From Alphaproteobacteria bacterium GWF2_58_20 (lineage in GTDB: Bacteria; Pseudomonadota; Alphaproteobacteria; UBA1247): DNA of 64,000 nt. The stretch's first letter is position 1; the number at the start of each line of letters is the position of its first letter. The stretch is taken from contig MEMB01000002.1 in NCBI GenBank assembly GCA_001768735.1, positions 620,696 through 684,695 of the forward strand, written 5' to 3'. The notes below the pieces were generated by a model, which saw only the letters and a list, made by a program, of their open reading frames with translations, was not told the origin of the DNA and did no database searches. The translations under genes and the position numbers were made by a program. Positions 47,257 through 55,608 of the stretch are shown here, in pieces.

Positions 47257-48099
47257 ATGAAAAAAAACATCCAAACAACCGTCATCGCCATCATGGGAAT
47301 ATTCATGTCCCATTCCGCCTTTGCCCAGCCACAATCCACCTATGACCGGGTCATGGAAACGGGGGCCATCCGCTGCGGATACATTCATTATGAACCCAAC
47401 ACCATCATCAACCGCCAAAACGGACAGATCAGCGGCATCGACCATGACCTCATGGAGGAAATCGGGAAACGCCTGGCGCTACGGATTGAATGGACAAGGG
47501 AAGTCGGTTTTGGCACCGCCATCGAGGGCATGACAGACAACCAGTATGACATGGTCTGCTCCGACATGTGGGCGGGATCCGCCCGCGCAAGGCAGGCGGA
47601 TTTCTCAACCCCCCTCAACTATTCCCTCCTCAATGTCTGGGTTCGGGCCGACGACACCCGTTTTGACACCAATGTGGCATTGCTCAACACCGCTGACCAT
47701 GTGTTTTCGGCCATTGGCGAAGATTCCAACATCCAGATTGTCAAAAATGCCTTCCCTGAAGCCAGGATCATGAAATTATCCAGCAAGGCATCCATAGAAG
47801 ACGTCTTTAACGCCCTCACAACCAAAAAGGCAGATGCCGTTTTGGAAGACGACGTTGGAGCTCTCGCCTTCCTGGAAAACCACAAGGGAAGCATCAGGAA
47901 CATCACAAAAGGAAACCCCGTCAGCATCAACGCCAATGTCATGATGCTGCCCGGTGGGGAATACCGTTTCAACCAGATGATCAACAACGCCATCCGGGAT
48001 ATCCAGTTTGATGGAACGTTTGACAAGATCGTCCGGAAATACAACGCTTCGGAAAGCCGCCGCCGGATCGCCAACCCCTATGAAGAAAATGCGGAATAA
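47257..48099 (+). CDS. Periplasmic solute-binding protein (SBP_bac_3 type)
   Basis: The 280 residues have a signal peptide ending near AFA-QPQ and the family-3 binding-protein pattern: TGAIRCGYIHYEPN at the start, the hinge region GIDHDLMEEIGKRLALRIEW, and DMVCSDMWAGSARARQADFSTP. No permease or ATPase gene is near. Because the hybrid kinase upstream (108 nt after the last kinase gene) carries the same type of domain as its sensor, this protein may be a soluble co-receptor or ligand scavenger of the signalling operon, rather than a transporter part. Confidence 0.88.
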   Translation: MKKNIQTTVIAIMGIFMSHSAFAQPQSTYDRVMETGAIRCGYIHYEPNTIINRQNGQISGIDHDLMEEIGKRLALRIEWTREVGFGTAIEGMTDNQYDMVCSDMWAGSARARQADFSTPLNYSLLNVWVRADDTRFDTNVALLNTADHVFSAIGEDSNIQIVKNAFPEARIMKLSSKASIEDVFNALTTKKADAVLEDDVGALAFLENHKGSIRNITKGNPVSINANVMMLPGGEYRFNQMINNAIRDIQFDGTFDKIVRKYNASESRRRIANPYEENAE

Positions 48100-48115
48100 T
48101 CCCTTCTGATCTTCC

Positions 48116-48207
48116 CGTTCCAGCCAACACTGGAACGAGAAAACAAAGAGGGGGGGGCCACTCCTCCTTTTCCCATTCCCGGAAAGGCATTTTCCTTTCC
48201 GGGAATG
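48116..48207 (+). repeat. Two perfect hairpins between the solute-binding protein and the cation ATPase
   Basis: CGTTCCAG pairs with CTGGAACG (48116-48137, 8 bp) and CATTCCCGGAAAGG pairs with CCTTTCCGGGAATG (48174-48207, 14 bp, six-base loop). Neither is followed by a T run. The rest of the 220-bp gap is a G-run (eight Gs at 48151-48157 region) and C-rich sequence. They may act as a terminator, RNA stabiliser or protein-binding palindromes. Confidence 0.6.
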
Positions 48208-48319
48208 CTGTATTGCCCCCTCTCCCGTTTTTCGATACAATTCCGCGTTTTTTGATATCAACCCCGGTCGAGCTTTGGGACAACAAAGCCCTCCTCGGCA
48301 AAAAGCGGAGCCAAGAGCC

Positions 48320-51031
48320 ATGAACAATGACGCTTCCCCCGCCCACCCCCCCCACTTCATCTGGCACGCCCTTCCGGCAGAACAGGCGCTTGACGCCTTT
48401 TCTTCCTCGGCAAAACTCGGACTTTCCAAAAACGAAGTTGAAAACCGCCTGAAGGATTATGGCCCCAACAGCCTGCCGGAACCCAAACGCCGGAGTCCAT
48501 GGCTGCGATTCGCCCTCCAGTTCCACAACCCGCTCATTTATGTGCTGCTGGCTGCGGGAATCGTAACCGTTTTTCTGCATGACTATGTGGATGCCGGAGT
48601 CATCTTTGGCGTTGTCATCATCAATGCCATCATTGGCTTCATCCAGGAGGGAAAGGCCGAAGAATCCCTGCAAGCCGTCCGCTCCATGCTGGCCAGCAAA
48701 GCCATTGTCCTGCGAAATGGCGAACGTCATGAAATCGATGCCTCGGGACTTGTTCCCGGTGACATTGTTCTTCTGGAATCCGGCACCCGCGTCCCGGCCG
48801 ACCTGCGCCTGTTGCGAACAAAAAACCTGCGCATCAACGAAGCTGCGCTCACGGGAGAATCTGTTCCTGTTGAAAAGGGAATTGAAGCGGTCCCCGAAGG
48901 TTCCACCATCGGTGACCGGACATGTATGGCCTATTCCTGCACAACGGTCAGTTTTGGCCAAGGGCACGGCATTGTCATTGGCACTGGATCCTTTACGGAA
49001 ATTGGTCGCATCGGCAAACTTGTGGGAGAAGTCCCCAGCCTTGCCACGCCCCTGACGCGTCGGCTGGACCAGTTTGCCCGCCAGATCACCCTTTTCATTC
49101 TTGGCATCGGTCTTGTCGCCTTCCTTTTTGGCTATTTTGTCAAGAACATGCCGCCCATGGAGATTTTCCTTGCTGTTGTAGGGCTTGCCGTGGCCGCCAT
49201 CCCTGAAGGCCTGCCCGCCATCGTCACCATTGTGCTGGCCATTGGAACCCGCGTGATGGCAGGAAACCGTGCCCTCATCCGCAGGCTTCCCGCCGTGGAA
49301 ACCCTTGGCTCCGTTACGGTCATCTGTTCGGACAAAACGGGCACCCTCACCAAAAATGAAATGACGGCTGTATCCGTCATGCTCCCGGAATACACCCTTG
49401 AGGTCAGCGGATCCGGTTACCGTCCGGATGGCGGCTTTCATCGCGAAGGCGCAAGCATAGACCCCACCCAGGACAAAGCCTTGCAGGCCCTCGCGCAATG
49501 CGCCCTTCTTTGCAATGATGCCGCCCTCAACCAAGACCATGCGGGTGAATGGGAACTGGTTGGCGACCCCACCGAAGGCGCCCTTCTGACCCTTGCGCAC
49601 AAGGCGGAACTTGATCCTGTTGAAAAATTGGCCGAAACACCCCGCATTGATGAAATCCCCTTTGAATCCGAGCATCGCTTCATGGCGACGCTCCACCACG
49701 ATCATGAAAGCCATGCCTTCATCCTTCTCAAGGGAGCGCCTGAGCGCATTCTTGATCTCTGCATAAAGGATTCCCTCGGCAACCCGATCAACCATGAAGC
49801 CTGGAACCAGCGGATGGAAAAGGCTGCGGGCGAAGGGCAGCGCGTCCTTTGCCTGGCGCAGTGCGACATGCCCAAAGGCACCAGGAACCTCGCCATTTCC
49901 GACATCAAAAAACGTTTCACCCTGCTGGGAATGACAGGGCTCATTGATCCGCCCCGCGAAGAAGCCATCCGTGCCATTGCGGAATGCCAGCGCGCCGGCA
50001 TCCGCATCAAGATGATCACAGGCGACCATGCCAGTACGGCGGCCGCCATAGGCCGGCAACTTGGCCTGAACGCCGACCATCCCCTTTCCGGGGAAACTGT
50101 AGAATCCCTTGATGACCAGGCCTTGCAAAAAGCTGCCATCAAGACAGACATCATTGCGCGGGCCAGCCCTGAACACAAACTGCGTCTTGTCGCCGCCCTT
50201 CAGGCAGAAGGCGAACTGGTGGCCATGACCGGTGACGGCGTCAATGATGCCCCGGCCCTCAAGGCGGCGAACATCGGCGTTGCCATGGGCCAAAAGGGCA
50301 CAGATGCAGCCCGGGAATCCGCAGACCTTGTGTTGACGGATGACAATTTTGCCACCATTGCGCGGGCCGTGCGTGAAGGTCGCGTGGTGTTTGACAACAT
50401 CAAGAAATCCCTGCTTTTCATCCTTCCCACCAACGGCGGTGAAGCCGGGGTCATCCTGATGGCCATTTTTGCGGGACTTGCCATGCCGGTCACCGCCGGA
50501 CAGATCCTCTGGGTCAACATGATCACGGCCGTCACCCTCGCCATCGCCCTTGCTTTTGAACCTGCGGAAAAGGGCGTGATGCACCAGCCGCCAAGAAAAC
50601 CTTCCGAACCCCTTATCACCAAGGTTCTGGCCATGCGCATCGCCTACGTGACCTTGCTCATGATCCTGGTCACCTTCACCATTTTTGAATGGGAACTACA
50701 GCGAGGAAACAGCATTGAAACCGCCAGAACCGCTGCCGTCAACATGTTGGTCATCAGCGAACTGGTTTACCTCTTCAATGTCCGCCACTTCACGGAATCC
50801 GCTTTCAAGGCCGGCATTTTCACCGAAAACCGTATTGCCCTCTGGATGAGCCTGTTGCTTGTCTTCTTCCAGATCCTTTTCACCTATGCGCCCTTCATGC
50901 AGGCCATATTTGACACAACTCCGCTGGATGCGGTGTCCTGGCTGGCCGTGTGGACCTTGGCCATTTTCAAGTTCCTGGCGGTTGAGCTTGAAAAAACCTT
51001 TCTGCGAAGACTGCGTATCCACAGCATGTAA
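48320..51031 (+). CDS. P2-type cation-transporting ATPase
   Basis: Membrane pump that moves cations using ATP. From the ATG at 48320 the product is 903 residues with the cation-ATPase N-terminal domain, [10 protein letters not shown] actuator loop, PEGLPA in helix M4, phosphorylation site [12 protein letters not shown] (D338), KGAPERIL nucleotide site, and [17 protein letters not shown] hinge. The M6 motif [16 protein letters not shown] resembles bacterial CtpF/PacL-like pumps rather than the ion-site NxxTD of SERCA calcium ATPases, so the ion (calcium, sodium or another) is not assigned. Confidence 0.93.
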   Translation: MNNDASPAHPPHFIWHALPAEQALDAFSSSAKLGLSKNEVENRLKDYGPNSLPEPKRRSPWLRFALQFHNPLIYVLLAAGIVTVFLHDYVDAGVIFGVVIINAIIGFIQEGKAEESLQAVRSMLASKAIVLRNGERHEIDASGLVPGDIVLLESGTRVPADLRLLRTKNLRINEAALTGESVPVEKGIEAVPEGSTIGDRTCMAYSCTTVSFGQGHGIVIGTGSFTEIGRIGKLVGEVPSLATPLTRRLDQFARQITLFILGIGLVAFLFGYFVKNMPPMEIFLAVVGLAVAAIPEGLPAIVTIVLAIGTRVMAGNRALIRRLPAVETLGSVTVICSDKTGTLTKNEMTAVSVMLPEYTLEVSGSGYRPDGGFHREGASIDPTQDKALQALAQCALLCNDAALNQDHAGEWELVGDPTEGALLTLAHKAELDPVEKLAETPRIDEIPFESEHRFMATLHHDHESHAFILLKGAPERILDLCIKDSLGNPINHEAWNQRMEKAAGEGQRVLCLAQCDMPKGTRNLAISDIKKRFTLLGMTGLIDPPREEAIRAIAECQRAGIRIKMITGDHASTAAAIGRQLGLNADHPLSGETVESLDDQALQKAAIKTDIIARASPEHKLRLVAALQAEGELVAMTGDGVNDAPALKAANIGVAMGQKGTDAARESADLVLTDDNFATIARAVREGRVVFDNIKKSLLFILPTNGGEAGVILMAIFAGLAMPVTAGQILWVNMITAVTLAIALAFEPAEKGVMHQPPRKPSEPLITKVLAMRIAYVTLLMILVTFTIFEWELQRGNSIETARTAAVNMLVISELVYLFNVRHFTESAFKAGIFTENRIALWMSLLLVFFQILFTYAPFMQAIFDTTPLDAVSWLAVWTLAIFKFLAVELEKTFLRRLRIHSM

Positions 51032-51040
51032 CGCCCGCAA

Positions 51041-51078
51041 AAAGATGCCTCCCTCCACGGGGAGGCATCTTTCCTTTT
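51041..51078 (+). terminator. Rho-independent terminator after the cation ATPase
   Basis: A perfect 12-bp stem (AAAGATGCCTCC with GGAGGCATCTTT), eight-base loop, followed by CCTTTT. Confidence 0.82.
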
Positions 51079-51130
51079 GCCGAAAAATGCCCTATCATCC
51101 TGACAAACAACTTCCTTGCAGGATCATTTC

Positions 51131-52054
51131 ATGAAAAACAAAATCCTTCCGGCCCTTGCCCTTTCCCTCATCATGGCCACCCCGGCCCTTGCCCAGACAT
51201 CAGGCCTCACCGCCCATGAATGGGGCCTGTGGCACCTGTCTGGAAACCTGGCGGAAACCATGCCTCAGGTTCAGGAAACCCTGCCGCCCCACGTCAACAA
51301 CACCCTGATCACGATAGATGATTTTGGCTGGCCCAGCTTTGGCAACAGACCGGATGGCATGATCGTCCGCAAGCCGGTGGTCTGGTTTTATGGCGCAGAA
51401 GGCACCGCCCTCACCTACAAGGTCAACCTGTCTGGAAACAGCCGGATCATTGCCAACTTTCCTTCCTTGGACGGGTCGTTGGGGGAACCCGGAACGGCTG
51501 TCTGGAACCTGACCCTTGGCGAAAAAGACTTTGCCGAACCGGAACAGGAAAAAGGCATGAGCCCCTGGTATGGCAAGCTTTACCTGCCGGAAGCCAATTC
51601 CGTCTCATTCAAAGAGCGCAATGAAACAGAAGGTTTCCTGTTTTATGAGGCCAGCGTCCTGCATGAACTGCCCATCTCCCGTAACGAATCCGGCGTAACG
51701 CTGGATGAGGACATGCCACTCGTCGTATCCATCCTGAACATGCCGGGCCAAGGTGTTTCCGTGCAGTTCAATCACAATGTGGCCAAGGGAGATTATCCCT
51801 TCCCTCAGGACATGGGAAAAACCGACATTGAAAGCGCCACAGCAACCTTGTCAAAGGCCCTTGAGGATATGGGGCTTTTCAAGGCTGAAGCCGAAGCTTT
51901 CACATCGGTCTGGCAGCCGGAGCTGTTTGAACTGGGCGGCCGGGTTCTCGTCATCCTGCCTCAGGAGACTTATAACCGCCTCCTGCCCGCAACCATCACG
52001 CCGAAACCGGAACGCTTCATTCGCATTGGCGCAATCATGACGGAAGTCCCATGA
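51131..52054 (+). CDS. Secreted HEWG-motif protein of unknown function
   Basis: From the ATG at 51131 (AGGA seven bases upstream; the track starts five codons earlier) the product is 307 residues, with a signal peptide ending ALA-QTS. The mature part opens with LTAHEWGLW and contains RKPVVWFYG, two landmarks I associate with a scattered family of uncharacterised bacterial secreted proteins (T-HEWGTF...KPVLYFY). It is probably all-beta. Four-nt overlap with a small zinc-ribbon gene suggests that the two are translated together. No enzymatic motif recognised. Confidence 0.7.
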   Translation: MKNKILPALALSLIMATPALAQTSGLTAHEWGLWHLSGNLAETMPQVQETLPPHVNNTLITIDDFGWPSFGNRPDGMIVRKPVVWFYGAEGTALTYKVNLSGNSRIIANFPSLDGSLGEPGTAVWNLTLGEKDFAEPEQEKGMSPWYGKLYLPEANSVSFKERNETEGFLFYEASVLHELPISRNESGVTLDEDMPLVVSILNMPGQGVSVQFNHNVAKGDYPFPQDMGKTDIESATATLSKALEDMGLFKAEAEAFTSVWQPELFELGGRVLVILPQETYNRLLPATITPKPERFIRIGAIMTEVP

Positions 52055-52269
52055 GCGAGACAACCTGCCCGCATTGTGGAAAAAACACCATCACCCAAAG
52101 CATTCCCATGAGCCAGAGCGCAGAAGTCCAGCGGATCGGCCTGCGTTTCAAGGCCCGCTTCATGATGCGGGGCACGGAGGAGATTTTGGCCGACCTTTGC
52201 ACCAGCTGCGGCACCATCATCCGCCTGTTCGTGAAAGAACCCCAGCGCAACTGGGACGTTGAAGGTTGA
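52051..52269 (+). CDS. Small zinc-ribbon protein
   Basis: 72 residues with CPHCG at residues 6-10 and CTSCG at about 50-54, a pair of CxxC knuckles expected to hold one zinc ion. No signal peptide, so cytosolic. Starts inside the stop codon of the HEWG-motif gene (ATGA). A role in nucleic-acid or protein binding is possible; family not recognised. Confidence 0.75.
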   Translation: MSETTCPHCGKNTITQSIPMSQSAEVQRIGLRFKARFMMRGTEEILADLCTSCGTIIRLFVKEPQRNWDVEG

Positions 52270-52296
52270 TTTTCGCAGGGATTTGTTGCATATAAA
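52266..52296 (+). promoter_or_regulatory. Predicted promoter for the structured RNA/yjhX transcript
   Basis: TATAAA at 52291-52296 is a good -10 box, with TTGATT at 52266-52271 as -35 (19-bp spacer, longer than ideal and overlapping the zinc-ribbon stop codon). The implied start near 52302 coincides with the first base-paired nucleotide of the RNA described below. Confidence 0.5.
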
Positions 52297-52302
52297 TGCC
52301 AC

Positions 52303-52451
52303 GGGACGGCAGTTGCCGCCCCAAAGCTGACAAGGATTTGCATGTTGGAGATTGCCATCTAACGCCCTGATCCGGGTGTTTTGCGGATCATGAAGCCGCC
52401 ACTTTCCGCAGGGAACGTGGCGCACATGAACGTTATCCAAGGCAATTTTCC
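52303..52451 (+). ncRNA. Highly structured leader RNA upstream of yjhX, class unknown
   Basis: Five helices can be drawn by eye. Hairpin 1: GGG-A-CGGC with GCCG-C-CCC (52303-52322). Closing helix: GGAGATTGCC (52347-52356) with GGCAATTTTCC (52441-52451), which ends at the base before the yjhX ATG. Next helix: TAACG (52360-52364) with CGTTA (52431-52435). Inside it are two hairpins: TGATCCG with CGGATCA (52368-52390), and CGCCAC/GTGGCG with inner TTCC/GGAA and a GCAG loop (52397-52422). The closing helix and the weak AAGG site (52438-52442 area) overlap, so the fold could control translation. I could not match it to a known riboswitch or 6S RNA. Confidence 0.6.
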
Positions 52452-52709
52452 ATGAATATCTCAAAACATGAACAGCGAACGCTGCACGTGCTGGCGCAGG
52501 GCGGGCATGTCCGCTTCTGGAAAGATGAACGCGGCAAGATCATCGACATCCATTGCATTACCCGCGAAGGATGGACGCTGGCCGACTGTTCGCTCCCCGT
52601 TTTCCGTAAACTGCGCAAGCGGCGTTTCATCGCCTCGCAGAATGGCGGACACTACCGCATCACGCGGGACGGACTTTTTGCCGTACGGGCGCAACCTGAT
52701 AACCGTTAA
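52452..52709 (+). CDS. yjhX: YjhX/UPF0386-family protein
   Basis: The 85 residues match the family closely: MNISKHEQRTLHVLAQGG at the start, ITREGWTLADCSLPVFRKLR in the middle, and the ending GLFAVRAQPDNR. A predicted small winged-helix-like basic protein. In E. coli YjhX has been described as a toxin paired with the acetyltransferase YjhQ; no YjhQ-like gene is next to this copy, so a chromosomal regulatory role is equally likely. No canonical ribosome binding site lies at normal spacing; the nearest AAGG is about 11 nt upstream, inside the structured leader. Confidence 0.88.
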   Translation: MNISKHEQRTLHVLAQGGHVRFWKDERGKIIDIHCITREGWTLADCSLPVFRKLRKRRFIASQNGGHYRITRDGLFAVRAQPDNR

Positions 52710-52717
52710 AGGAAACC

Positions 52718-52755
52718 GGCACGGGAGAATGCGCGCATACACATTCTCCCGTGCC
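52718..52755 (+). terminator. Terminator-like hairpin after yjhX
   Basis: A perfect 14-bp stem (GGCACGGGAGAATG with CATTCTCCCGTGCC) and 10-base loop, 8 nt after the yjhX stop codon. There is no T run after it. Confidence 0.65.
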
Positions 52756-52862
52756 CTATCCCTCCGTAAAAGCACACATGGATATTTTTGGATTTTTCAC
52801 TTCCGGGACTCATGCAAAAGGCGTATAAATATAGATAACGTGAACACAAAGGAGTGATGACG

Positions 52863-53399
52863 ATGTCCCATGACGGTTCATTAATCCCACCGACATCCAA
52901 GCATCCAGCATCGAAATCCGGCCTCTGGATTCCTCCCTGCAACAAAAATTTCAACACATCGTTACATCAGGCCATTCTGGACGGCGATTCCCATGCCGTT
53001 GCAGATTGCATGACCAGGCATCCTGATCATGCCCTTGCCGCAAACCGGCAAGGCGACACGCCACTTCACCTGGCCCTGAAAAACCAAAAAGAAGAAATCG
53101 CCCTGATGCTTCTGGCGGTTTGTCCCAAAGCCGCAGGCAGGCAAAATCTGGAAGGCGTCACCCCACTGCACCTGGCCGCGGAAAACGGTGACCTGAAAAC
53201 AACCCGGATCCTGCTGGCCTATGCACCTGAAACAAGCATTGCCCGCAACCAGCAGGGGCAAACCCCCATGGACAAGGCCGGCATCAATCTTGATATTCTG
53301 CAGGCCATCCTGTTGGCCTATACGCGCCTGGCGCAAAAACCCGGCCCCAGACCCCACCACCACGTCCCCCCTGAACTCATCCTGATCCCGGGCAGGTAA
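52863..53399 (+). CDS. Ankyrin-repeat protein, small
   Basis: AAGGAG at 52849-52854 is correctly spaced for the ATG at 52863 (178 residues) rather than for the track start at 52854. An N-terminal stretch of about 35 residues rich in Ser and Pro precedes three to four ankyrin units: TSLHQAILDGDSHAVADCM, DTPLHLALKNQKEEIALML, VTPLHLAAENGDLKTTRIL and a partial QTPMDKAGINLDIL. The C-terminus has a His/Pro tract. Third ankyrin gene of the window. A TATAAA box at 52824-52829 may be its promoter. Confidence 0.85.
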   Translation: MSHDGSLIPPTSKHPASKSGLWIPPCNKNFNTSLHQAILDGDSHAVADCMTRHPDHALAANRQGDTPLHLALKNQKEEIALMLLAVCPKAAGRQNLEGVTPLHLAAENGDLKTTRILLAYAPETSIARNQQGQTPMDKAGINLDILQAILLAYTRLAQKPGPRPHHHVPPELILIPGR

Positions 53400-53420
53400 C
53401 GGCTAAAAACATCCCATAAA

Positions 53421-53456
53421 AAAGGCGGATACCTTACGGCATCCGCCTTTTCTTTT
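53421..53456. terminator. Terminator between the ankyrin gene and rimO
   Basis: AAAGGCGGAT pairs with ATCCGCCTTT across a 10-base loop (extendable by GCC/ACC-like contacts), with TCTTTTT to the right and an A run to the left. Serves two converging genes. Confidence 0.82.
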
Positions 53457-53471
53457 TACGCACAAGGGCAA

Positions 53472-54809
53472 TCAGGCCAACTTGGCGACGAGATCGTAAT
53501 CATCCGCCTCGGTAATGAGGGCGTTCACAAGATCCCCCGATGCCAGCTTCTTGCGCGTCTTGAGCAGAACCACGCCATCAATCTCCGGTGCATCCCCCTT
53601 TGTCCGGGCGACATAACCGCCTTCGCATTTCCCGTCCACAATGACCGGCAAGGTTTTCCCGACCTTGGCGGCAAGAATCTCCGCACTGATCTCCTGTTGC
53701 ACCTGCATGAAGCGGTGCCAGCGTTCCTCGATCACTTCTTGCGGCACCTTGTCCGGAAGCGCCGTGGAGGCCACACCTTCCACATCCTCATATTTGAAGC
53801 AACCCACCCGGTCGAGCCGGGCTTCCCTGAGCCAATCGAGCAGCATCTGGAAATCTTCTTCGGTCTCTCCGGGGAACCCCACGATGAAGCTCGAACGCAA
53901 CGTAATGTCCGGGCAAATCTTCCGCCACGCCCTGATGCGCTCCAGTAATTTTTCCGTATCGCCCGGCCGTTTCATGGCCTTGAGGACACGGGGGCTGGCA
54001 TGCTGGAAGGGAATATCGAGATAGGGCAGAATTTTTCCCGCAGCCATCAGCGGGATGACCTCATCCACATTCGGGTACGGATAGACATAATGCAGCCGCA
54101 CCCACACGCCAAGCTCGGCAAGGCCTTCAGACAGCCCCAGCATGCTGGCCGGATATTCCCGGCCCCGCCATGTACCCTTTGCATGGCGGATATCAAGGCC
54201 ATAAGCGGCCACGTCCTGCGCCACCACCAGCAGTTCCCTCACGCCCGCCGACACCAGTTTTTCCGCTTCGCGCAACACCTCGCCCACGGGGCGGCTGACC
54301 AGCGGCCCGCGCAATTTCGGAATGATGCAGTAACTGCACGAATTATGGCAACCTTCCGCAATTTTGAGATAGGCATAATGGCGCGGCGTAAGCTTGATGC
54401 CGCCCGGCGGCAGAAGCTCCCCACGCGGGGAATGGGGCGGCTTCACCGCAGCATGCACGGCATCGACCACCGCTTCATACTGGTGCGCCCCCGTTACCGC
54501 GAGAATATCGGGATGGCGCTTGCGAATGCCTTCCGCATCGGCCGAGCCAAGACAGCCGGTCACAATCACCCGGCCATTGCCTTCCATGGCCTCGGCTATC
54601 GCCTCAAAAGATTCTTCCCGCGCACTGTCCAAAAAACCGCAGGTGTTCACAATCACCACATCAGCATCCGCATAACTGCCGGAAAAGGCATAGCCTTCCG
54701 ACCGCAGGCAGGACAGGATGCGCTCGGAATCCACCAGCGCCTTGGGACAGCCAAGGCTGACTATGCCAACACAAGGAACCTTTTCCGCTTCCATTGCTTT
54801 TTTTACCAT
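53472..54809 (-). CDS. rimO: Ribosomal protein S12 methylthiotransferase RimO
   Basis: Radical SAM enzyme that adds a methylthio group to Asp88 of ribosomal protein S12. From the start [10 protein letters not shown] (GAGG upstream; the track adds 41 codons) the product is 445 residues. The N-terminal UPF0004 domain with three cysteines ([32 protein letters not shown]), the radical SAM motif CHNSCSYC, and a C-terminal TRAM domain are present. The [10 protein letters not shown] form favours RimO over MiaB. Stand-alone gene, divergent from the pcm-like gene. Confidence 0.95.
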   Translation of the reverse strand: MVKKAMEAEKVPCVGIVSLGCPKALVDSERILSCLRSEGYAFSGSYADADVVIVNTCGFLDSAREESFEAIAEAMEGNGRVIVTGCLGSADAEGIRKRHPDILAVTGAHQYEAVVDAVHAAVKPPHSPRGELLPPGGIKLTPRHYAYLKIAEGCHNSCSYCIIPKLRGPLVSRPVGEVLREAEKLVSAGVRELLVVAQDVAAYGLDIRHAKGTWRGREYPASMLGLSEGLAELGVWVRLHYVYPYPNVDEVIPLMAAGKILPYLDIPFQHASPRVLKAMKRPGDTEKLLERIRAWRKICPDITLRSSFIVGFPGETEEDFQMLLDWLREARLDRVGCFKYEDVEGVASTALPDKVPQEVIEERWHRFMQVQQEISAEILAAKVGKTLPVIVDGKCEGGYVARTKGDAPEIDGVVLLKTRKKLASGDLVNALITEADDYDLVAKLA

Positions 54810-54954
54810 TTCCGCCTCACGCCAACAGGAAAACCGCGGCCTTATAACACAGCCCCCTTTCGCTGCCCATAGATAATCTTGCCAATAGGCATTTGGGTTG
54901 CCATGGCGCAGACATGCATGTATAAATCCCACAGTTTCTCAACAAGGACTTCGC

Positions 54955-55608
54955 ATGAGCAATCCCTTTGCCAGAGCCCGCATGAACATGGTGGATGCGC
55001 AGATCAGGGCCCTTCCCCTTGAGGCAGAAGGCATCCCTGCGGCCTTTGCCAGCCTGCCTCGGGAAGATTTTGTCTCGGCAGAGTTCAAGGGGATCGCCTA
55101 TTGTGACGATGCCGTTCCCGTGAATGAAACGCGCTTCCTGATTGCGCCGCATCTTCTGGCCCGCATGGCAGATGCCGCCCGTATCTCCCACACCTCAACC
55201 CTTCTCGATATTGGCGCGGCCTCTGGCTATTCCACTGCCCTGCTCGCCCGCCTTGGCGGATGCGTCATTGGCCTGGAGGAAGACCCTGCCCTGGTCCGGA
55301 GCGCCAGCCAGGCCCTGGCCCGTCTTGACATTGACAATGCCGCCGTCCTTCCCGGACACCTGGATGCCGGATATCCGGCAGAGGCCCCCTTTGATGCCAT
55401 CCTTGTTACAGGCGGAGAAATCACCCATGCGCCAGAAGGGCTGCTTGAGCAGCTTGCTCCGGGCGGGCATCTCGTGTACATTTTTCAGGGACAGCTGGTT
55501 ACCATGACCAAAACCGGGGACAGTTTTACGCAAGCTTCCCTTGGCAAGGCCACGGCCCCTGCTTTCCCCCCTTCAGAAGACCACAACAAACCGGAGACCA
55601 CTCCATGA
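54955..55608 (+). CDS. Protein-L-isoaspartate O-methyltransferase family protein
   Basis: SAM-dependent methyltransferase of the PCMT family, which repairs isoaspartyl residues. From the ATG at 54955 (AAGGA six bases upstream) the product is 217 residues: MNMVDAQIRA start typical of alphaproteobacterial members, REDFVSAEF, motif I LLDIGAASGYSTALLARLG, and later LLEQLAPGGHLVYIF. The usual TG(S/T)GYQ motif is altered, so repair activity is less certain. It overlaps tolC by 4 nt; the pcm-tolC-popZ-valS order is characteristic of Alphaproteobacteria. Confidence 0.88.
   Translation: MSNPFARARMNMVDAQIRALPLEAEGIPAAFASLPREDFVSAEFKGIAYCDDAVPVNETRFLIAPHLLARMADAARISHTSTLLDIGAASGYSTALLARLGGCVIGLEEDPALVRSASQALARLDIDNAAVLPGHLDAGYPAEAPFDAILVTGGEITHAPEGLLEQLAPGGHLVYIFQGQLVTMTKTGDSFTQASLGKATAPAFPPSEDHNKPETTP

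Noticed and set aside
47981-50584. 867-residue minus-strand ORF opposite the cation ATPase
   Set aside because: Shadow frame of a strongly coding P-type ATPase; composition is low-complexity His/Gly/Asp and no domain is visible.
52361-52400. Possible TPP riboswitch match (CCTGATCCGGGT) in the yjhX leader
   Set aside because: The CTGAGA partner element and the second arm are missing, and yjhX has no link with thiamine.
52303-52451. 6S RNA as identity of the yjhX leader
   Set aside because: The fold is a three-way junction with short hairpins, not a long rod with a central bubble, and it abuts a start codon.
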